Source: Liolophura sinensis (Eukaryota; Mollusca; Polyplacophora; Chitonida; Chitonidae). From it: a stretch of DNA of 64,000 nt. Location of the stretch: NCBI RefSeq assembly GCF_032854445.1, contig NC_088297.1:19295127-19359126 (forward strand). Reading direction: 5' to 3'. Shown piece by piece: positions 56,151 through 64,000 of this stretch; the stretch's first letter is position 1, and every line of letters begins with the position of its first letter. The position numbers were made by a program, and so were the translations under genes. The notes under the pieces are model-generated. The model saw only the letters and a program-made list of their open reading frames with translations. It searched no databases and had not been told where the DNA came from.

Positions 56151-57847
56151 GATATAAATACGGTTCTTCCATACACATGCGTTATTGAAGTTATGCAATG
56201 TTGAAAACAATTCGTGGACAATGACAGGGCGTTCACCACTACAGCATGCGTCATGGGTGAAGAGCAGGGTGTAATGACCCGTATATTATGGAACAGATTC
56301 CGTGACATGTTATGGTACAGGGCTGACAGTTCCTTCATCCGCTGGTCATTACTTAATGACCGAAGAGCGCGCAGTTTCCTTTCTGGGTCGTCGTTTAATG
56401 CGACAGTCATCTGATAAATAACCCATGGTAATGCTCACATCGACGACAGCAAAAGCACAGAAATTAGTAGTATTACTGGTAATTGCAGTGGAGAAGGGAA
56501 GGGGAAGGGTGTCCGGGCGTCGACCTGCTTTTCACCGCCTCATATCCATTCTCGCTGTAATGAATCTGAAGACATTTTGCTGGATGCAGTGGTCATATAC
56601 TGCACGACGCGTCAAACAAGAGACGATCAGTCAGCGAAGAGCGTTAGGACAAAGGTTGGAGCTAATTGGTAAATTAACTGGCGCGGAATTAGCGACAAGG
56701 ACTCCTTTTTAGTCCTTCAATGGGGACGGGCTAAGTCATTTACCGCTATAGCTCTCTGATCTAAATACCAAATAAGCCAACGGTTCGGGTGGTGGCCTTC
56801 CTTTGTCACGCGATACTTTACACGGAAGTCCTTCTTCAAGTTTATTGCAAAGATGGTGTATGCAGTTTTCATAAGGGGTAATACAATCTCAGAGCCCTAA
56901 GGCATCGCTCTCCCTACAGCTATTACCCTCCTTCGTCAGCCAGGTCTCACGTTCGAATCCAGCTGTCGCCGCTTCGTCTGCACTTAACGTGGAAATCTTT
57001 CATTGCTAATGGTGATTTTGACTGATCTATTCCCTTTTCCTCTTTTAGTGAATATTACCACCGTTTTATGGGTGAAATATCATAATCTTCTACGTAAAAC
57101 GTCGTAGAAAATAAATAAATAGAACAATAAATAAATAAACAAAATAAGTACATAAATTAATAAATTAATGAATAATGCTCTTGTCAGATGGCATAGTCAA
57201 CTAGCTGCTGTCCTCTGTAGACAAGAAACGATAATTCCTGAAGGTGGTACGTCAAGGAAACATCAAATACGTCTGGGCAGAACGCTCTAACAGAACAATG
57301 AAATAATCGATTACCTCCAATGTGGGAGTCTCCGTTGACGCTAAGTTTTCAATCCCACAGGCCCCATAGAAGCATAGTGTTTTCAAGCAAGGTTTTTTTT
57401 TGGCATTTACACAATTTACTATGCTGCCTGAAAGTTACAAGGATGTCGATGACAACATATTTTCAGACGTAACAGACTGAGGGCAGATACTTGCGGGAGT
57501 GTGTCATCAGGGTATATTTGCCGGCTATATTAGCATGCCAAAGTTTTGAGGTTTATGTTTGATCCATGTTTTCATGCAAATCTAGACTTGTGCTTTATTG
57601 GTTACGGTCAAGTCACTATAAAAACTGTTCTTATCTTGGCGTGCTATGGAAAATTATCTCGGGTGGGATTTGTAATTATTAATTAGCATTTGCGGTGAAC
57701 TTCACAGGTTTTGATCTGAATCTGAGAGATTTTAGGGTAAAGGCATGATCACGATTGCATTGCATTTTTTATCATCTGTATACCTGTAAGCAATTTGTAG
57801 CTCGTTTTTGGCCAGAAATTACCCACAGGGATATACTCAAAACGCCA

Positions 57848-57975
57848 TTGGAAGGTCTTCCAGCAACCTGCGGATGGTCGTGGGTTTTCTCCTGGCACAG
57901 CCTGGTTTCCTACCACCATAATGCTGGCCATTCTTGAGTACGGCGTAAAACACCAATCAAATAAATAAATAAATC
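57848..57975 (+). mobile_element. SINE-A 3' half
   Basis: ttggaaggtcttccagcaac, gatggtcgtgggttttctcc, accataatgctggccattct, agtacggcgtaaaacaccaa and an (AAAT)n tail. Confidence 0.88.
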
Positions 57976-60900
57976 AAAATACCATGGCTTGCCTCCACGC
58001 CTCCACCCCCTTGGAATTCCTAACTTTGGGATTTTAAAGTTGTCCTAGCTTATTTATTTGGGCAACCTCAAAAACTATTATGTTGTTTAACATAAACCAT
58101 GTTGGTCACTGTGACATCAAGACAATCTAAAGGCAAAAGGAGTTAAACAAGGGAAACTGTATGTACAACAATACACTGGACATCTGTAAAAATTCAAATT
58201 AAAAAAAACGTTATGAATTATTATTATGAAAATTTAGCTGATGCGCAATCTCCCACAATACCAGAGAATAGCCTGTTGATATTTTTCGAGAAAACTGAAA
58301 GAACCGAGACCCTTAGTTCAGATATTTAGTACTAGTATGAGTCCTAGAGTCAACTCTTAACCTCTTTTCTATTGTCAATCAAAACATGCAAACCGTCAAT
58401 TACTTAATCATCAGGGCATTTCGAACTCCTGCCATCAGAGTATTCCAAACTCCCAGTGGTACTCCATCTTTCGCCCAAATGCCTGTAACTCTTTCATCCT
58501 GATCTAGCCAACAGTCTTGACACTCAAGACGTCTAGACGCCTTTATTGACGAAAACAGGCCTTGAGACTTGACAAGTTGTACAATGAGCCTCTGACAATG
58601 TTCCATGCCAGGAACTCTATCCACCGGTAGATTTTAGATTGGGGTTGAGGAGATATAGAGGAAAGGGGAAAGAACGTCCGAGATCGAAATGCATCCCGGT
58701 GAAATGCCCATAGTAGAGAACTTCCGTAAAATCAGAGTAGTGGGCGTTTCTAGAGGCATTCACTGTTCTAAGTGTTTTGCATATTTAAGGCAGTTTGAAA
58801 AGAAGAGATATCTGGAAGCTTTTATGGTAAATGGGAATAGCGTTGATAAACGGACGAAAGAAAGTGAGGAGGCGGCCGTGATGCAGATAGAACTAGTGAT
58901 TGCTGGGATTCTCGAATGTACTATTTACCACCTCTTGTCCGAATATACCTGACTGGGAATAAAAGTAAAAAACGAGAGAATGGCATAACAGTGTAATCTT
59001 CAAAGGTGCACAAAAGACAATAGCAGGGAGAGTTAATCCAGATCAGTGACGAGAGTGTGCTGCTTCACACAGGCTTACACTTAACTCGCAAAATAAAGCA
59101 TCTTGTCAGTGTACCTGTGTTAGGACTTTTGCTCAAAGTCAGCAACTTACAATCCCCTAACGCCCAAGCTGAAGTAAAATGACAGTTTATAAGTAGTCAT
59201 ACCGTGCTGGACGAATGATTAGACTCAATGCGCCTAGTTTGGAGCCCGGGATTAAAAAAATGAGTAATATTCGATTAGATGGAAACTCGGCTATATGTTA
59301 TGATAACAACTATTAGCAATGGCCAACAAAGTTGCATTACCCGGTGAAATTGATATATTTATTATCCCAAATAGCACAAATAACCATGTTCAGGCATTCA
59401 CAGTATATCATTTTTATTATCGATTAAAGCAGTGGTGGGGAAAAACAAAATGTCAAATATATTCTGATTTCCTAAAGAATAATTCATTACCAATATTGCT
59501 GCAGGAAAGTTAAGCCACCTGCTCATAAGTTTTTTTTTGTGCAAGTTTTCAGACGTGAAATGAAATTGTGAATACTTTTTCATACTGTCGTTATCTTGAA
59601 AGCAATCTTTCAATGCATCTTTTCTTCTGTCAAGCCTTGGGCTTTGGTCGCGTGCCGACATCGTTGGTTTATGACATCCACTCTGCAATACTCTCAGTCC
59701 TTCAGCCCACACGGAAAAGTAAACTGCCGGTGAGAAATCGCGTGACGATCATGTGACCGGAAATGTCGTTGGGTCACGTAATGTAGACGGCTACGCGACC
59801 GGAAATCTCAGGAAGTCGATATATTCAGTTCGGGCATCAAAAGATCAATTGTCCGGGAACACGAGATGAAGAACTGTTTGTGTGATATCCCGATCGAAAA
59901 ACTCCCCAGGGTGTCTGTTGAATATGGACACGGAGATAGCTCGATACAGAGAGTCTGAGATCTAATGATACTGTAACATGACAGAATTGGCCTAAGTAAG
60001 CTAAACGAGAAGAACAATTCATCGGCGAAACTTATTTGATTTCATTGACTACATGATTTACACAAAAATTTTGATACCAGTGACCATTTGGTCTTTAAGA
60101 TGAATCAAAAATTTTATGAATGGATGGAAAAACGGTCTAATGCGACTACTATCCCGTAATGTTTCGACTGGGTAGGAAAGCGGAAAAAATCTGGACAAAT
60201 ATGTTTAACGTTTGCATCATTTAGACAAAGTTATCCAAGTATAACAAGAACAAAGAAAAATCCACCTTAACACTCAGTATTTACCCCTTAGTCGACAAAT
60301 AGTCTTTTAAACAGATAATTGAATATTACTGGGAACAAATTTGATAGGTTGATAACGGTTTATGGGTGGAGAAAACTATAGTTTTCGAGGTAAACCACAG
60401 ATTTTCCCAGGAAGCAAATGTCTTCAAAAAAGCTGTCTGCAAAAGCAAACAGCTTGCTGTTAAAAAGTTTGATTTGATAACTCCATGTCACTACTCAAGG
60501 GCAGAACGGACATATCGGGACAATTCTTTACCATGTGAATTATTAATAATCATATATATCGCCATGGTTTTGCTGATCAGAGAGGAACGCCAACTTGACA
60601 CCAATGCGGAGTAACATGGATAAGATGAGTAGCTGTTCAAATCTAATCGTCACCTACTCAATTTATGTAAAAGCCATTGAACATTAAATGGACATTAACA
60701 GCCAACACCGACATCTTGAAGTGCCCGAGAAATGTATACAGTTTTAAAAATAACAATACAAAGTTTATGGCATACAGAGAGACTGAAAATCATGGTTAAA
60801 AGTGAGAAAGTCGCACACACAATAGTGAATGAATACCAAAATATTCCATCATCTCATGTTGATATTGCGATTTTTAATACTGGCTTAGGATTCATTTATT

Positions 60901-61397
60901 GTATTGACTTGGACTTTAGTCTCGCCGATGTACCATGTCTTACTTCAGTCAAAGTTTATAACCTCGTTATAATGTCTAGCTTTCTTTGGCACTAAAGGCT
61001 GAAATTCTGACACATTTGTTTTAAAACAACAGTGTTGATGGTTAAGTCCCAAAATAACCTCTAAAATTGTGTTTCAAATAGTGGCTTAAGTTAGAAATGG
61101 GTTTGTGGTAGGCGTTCTATTTACTGGCTTATCGATAACTGTATCTGGAAAAACAGCTATCTCCGACCCCAGTGATTCCCTGTTTTCTTTGAAGAGATTA
61201 AACCGTGGTACCAGTCCAGACCGTCGCACAAGTTCTTACGTGATGAGAAAATACTTAGGATGGCTTTAAGTGTGAACAGGTGATAATATTGTTTTAGAAT
61301 CTAATGAGTAACAAACCGTTTTAGAGTGGGGCTTATACAAGATCTGACTTCAGATTTAAGCTCTAACCTGGGTACAGAGTGAGAGGATGTGTATACA

Positions 61398-61417
61398 CCC
61401 TCCCCCCTCCCCCTCCC
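61398..61417. other. G-quadruplex / i-motif sequence (G-rich on the minus strand)
   Basis: Four C runs (3, 6, 5 and 3) separated by single T, followed by a CA-rich stretch. The minus strand therefore has four G runs with one-base loops, the most stable parallel G4 pattern. Confidence 0.75.
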
Positions 61418-62314
61418 ACACACACAACCACCATCCCACCACCACATCCCCCTCTGCTGACATTTTCTTGAGAACGGTGCCAGTGGACACTCGCCAAATA
61501 TGATGCTTAGCTCATTCCATGCCCCATCCTCAATTTGTAAATTTTACTGCTGCTCCTATTCAACGATGTTGTCATAAGCTGCACAGCACATGCTTCTAGC
61601 GGCACACCTCCAAACCTCGAGAACGTGTGTGAGAAAGCTGCTCATTGATTAATGCATCAGCTATAGTTAGTGAGGATGTCTCTTCAACCCGAGGAGCACT
61701 CCGTTATTTCCAACTCCGATTGTTCTATTTTGGTGGACTCAGAGACAAAGCGTGGCAAGTGAAAGTACGCCTATGACGTAGATGCGGCTCCAATCTAGAG
61801 TGATATCTGCTGGTTTGCCACCGCTTGATGACAAACTGTATTGATTAGCTGAGATCCATGTCAAAGTTGCCGTAATTAGATGGTGTGCAGGGAGATAGCA
61901 TAGAAAAGTGCAATGAAAGACTGCATTTGTTAAGGCGTTGGTGAAGTCTGTTTTTTTTTATCCCATGACAAGCAGATTAACTCTATTATTCAAGTATCTG
62001 ATTTTAATAGGTGACTTGCAGAGAGACATAATAAAAAAAAACTGCCTGGACACGGTTCATTTGATAAAGGATGAGCTTTTCCCACTGATCTTTATTTAAA
62101 AAAAGACGGTCATGAAGCCTGTTAACTATTTCATGGCAAGCAGCTTAACTTTATGATCTAGCTCCCGTATTTAATATGCTTATAGGATGATCTTGAGTAT
62201 TTACAAAACCAACTAAAAAAATAAATAAATGACTAAAAAAATTGCTTTTAAAGACATCCGAGAAAAGTGCAATAAATCTTTGCATTATTTCAAAGAAAGC
62301 ACTTTTCCTATCAG

Positions 62315-62468
62315 TTTATTTATTTTATTTGTTTCACTCGTCTTTTCACTCGTACTCAAGCATATTTCGCTTATACGACGACAACCAGCATTGTGGTGGG
62401 AGGAAACGGGCAGAGCCCGAGGGAAACCCACGACCATCCGCAGGTTGCTGACAGACCTTCCCACGTAC
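62315..62468 (-). mobile_element. SINE-A fragment
   Basis: tttatttattttatttgttt (tail), ctcgtactcaagcatatttc, acgacgacaaccagcattgt, gggcagagcccgagggaaac and catccgcaggttgctgacag, stopping at ccttcccacgtac. The tRNA-like head is absent. Confidence 0.85.
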
Positions 62469-63329
62469 CATATCAGTTTAATAAAGATGTTGATAACGTG
62501 CATTTATTATTAAATAACAACCAGTTTAACCGCCAGATTTCCACACGTCACGAAAACAACTTCCTGCTAAAAAGGAGGGGAAAAAAGGGTCCGCATAAAA
62601 TTTAATCAGCGGCACAAAGCAATTAAAACATAAATGTGTATTGTTTTAATTATGGAATGTAACAGTCAATGTGTAAGTTACATGTAACTAACATAAAGAA
62701 GATATGATATCACTGCTCCCAATATTGTCAGAATACAATGGCTACCGTAGAATACAATCTTCACGATGCATTTCACAGGCTTGAACTAATTCCTAAGAAA
62801 TAAATTGAACTATTTTTCATGGACAGTGTTTAATGATCTGACATGTACTTTACCTCTGTGGTTTTCTTTGCCTTGAAGTAGGTGAAGGTATATTCTCTCT
62901 ATTCAGTCGGCCAGACTCTTGACATCCTCTTAACACGATACTCATCTTTATTAACATGGATCGTTCTATCCATTAAAACAGTCACACGTATTTCCCAATT
63001 ATCACATTGTCGTCACTACCCTGATTTTACGCTCTGTTCTCTAAGTTTTATATTATATTGACTGAATGCGAGCCTGTCTGCCAGGCGCCAGGGAACCACA
63101 CACTAGGGATGATCCAGTTATTGCGAATTGAACCTTATTTATACATATGCATGTAAAAGGCGCACTTTAACAAACGGACAATAATTGACAGATTTTTATT
63201 ATAGTCATGTGTTTCTTTCTTAACCAGTGTGTTACACGTTTGTGCCTCATTTTGTCTAAGCCACGTCCCCAGGGAGGGGATGGCTGTGATTTAAATTACT
63301 AACATGTAAGCAATTATATAACTAACTAG

Positions 63330-63430
63330 AATAAAACCCTACCGCAGGTTAACTGACAGGTGGTCGTATTTCAATGGCAACGTGTGACAATTTGCCACCT
63401 GTAACACCTGCTGTAAGTCTTATCGTGATA
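63330..63430 (+). repeat. Interspersed repeat D fragment
   Basis: aataaaaccctaccgcaggt, taactgacaggtggtcgtat, acgtgtgacaatttgccacc and acacctgctgtaagtctta. Diverged. Confidence 0.55.
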
Positions 63431-64000
63431 CATACTTATCGTGAAGAATGGGTTCATCACCATCCAGAGTATTCTACCTCTTTTCAACACATATATTATG
63501 ACAGACGCTCTGTTTGCATTTTGCAAAATGCATTTATATCAGGCAGAATGTAGTTTGGTGTGCGTATGCCGTGAAATGTATCTATCTTTTTTAAATGTCA
63601 GGCCATTTATCTTTGTATTTAGGACTAAGCTAATTCTCACAGAATGACATTCAGCCTGACAGAGCGATGTAAACTTATGAGAAAAAAAAGCAATCGTTTT
63701 TATCTTGTTGTAGATCTATCATACTCGTTTTTATTTCCTTTACATCATCACTCATATAATTCCATTATCTTTAGTCTGCACATGGAAGGTCCACTCGCTC
63801 CAGTTTTTCGACTCATACCACAATAATAGAATAATAAAGCCACGCTAACGCAGGAATACTTGTTTCACTGAAAATGACAAAATAACGAAAAAAGTCTCAC
63901 AGTATTTTGAGCTGCAATTGAATATCTTTAAAATAACATCTCCGTTATTTGATAATATATGTATACACACGTACCGATGATGTTAAACCCATTTCGGGTG

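Larger units (their letters stand above)
53090..64000. other. Upstream region of the receptor gene; first exon not identified
   Basis: The gene needs at least one more 5' exon with ATG and signal peptide. I see no convincing candidate. Two minus-strand frames look somewhat protein-like but match nothing I know: 56132-56410 (ATG start, 92 codons) and about 58400-58606 (ATG after GVPG-like context, 68 codons). Otherwise there are SINE and repeat-D copies, a G-quadruplex-type tract at 61398-61417 and AT-rich DNA. Confidence 0.55.

Overview
The window looks like animal genomic DNA, most likely from a mollusc or another lophotrochozoan. It is AT-rich and intron-rich, full of tRNA-derived SINEs and minisatellites, and has no bacterial-style gene packing. 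The one gene I can establish belongs to a receptor family first described in the pond snail Lymnaea (GRL101). The species assignment is inference.

That gene lies on the minus strand and covers at least 8787-53089. I placed 21 exons by eye from AG/GT splice sites, intron phase and domain fit. Joined, they give 2,900 nt: one partial codon plus 966 codons with no stop. In order the protein has twelve LDL-receptor class A (LDLa) modules (53089 down to 27547), an LRR N-terminal cap (23605-23491), six leucine-rich repeats at one exon each (22118 down to 15609), a hinge plus TM1 exon (10456-10261), and one large exon for TM2-TM6 (9443-8787). This is the architecture of relaxin-receptor-type (type C) leucine-rich GPCRs of the GRL101 kind. 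Both ends are missing: the signal-peptide exon should lie to the right, beyond or within 53090-64000, and the TM7/C-tail exon to the left of position 1 or unrecognised in 1-8786.

The rest is introns and flanks carrying repeats. Two SINE families have recognisable tRNA-like heads: SINE-A, about 230-260 bp with an (AAAT)n tail, and SINE-B, about 365 bp with an (ACTC)n tail. There are other interspersed repeats (called D, E and F here), a MITE-like element at 32781-32983, and the 3' end of a non-LTR retrotransposon at 45999-46292. About ten minisatellites lie at 7.1, 12.1, 14.3, 15.1, 26.5, 33.1, 33.4, 36.8, 44.4, 50.3 and 51.3 kb.

The points most worth a second look are in the receptor and its introns. 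LDLa 5 has lost exactly the Cys1/Cys3 disulfide pair. LDLa 6 has two extra cysteines. LDLa 11 looks as if a one-base deletion was compensated by a donor site 4 nt further on. One minisatellite appears to have grown from an exon-donor boundary and another from a SINE. Long direct repeats flank the first LRR exon.
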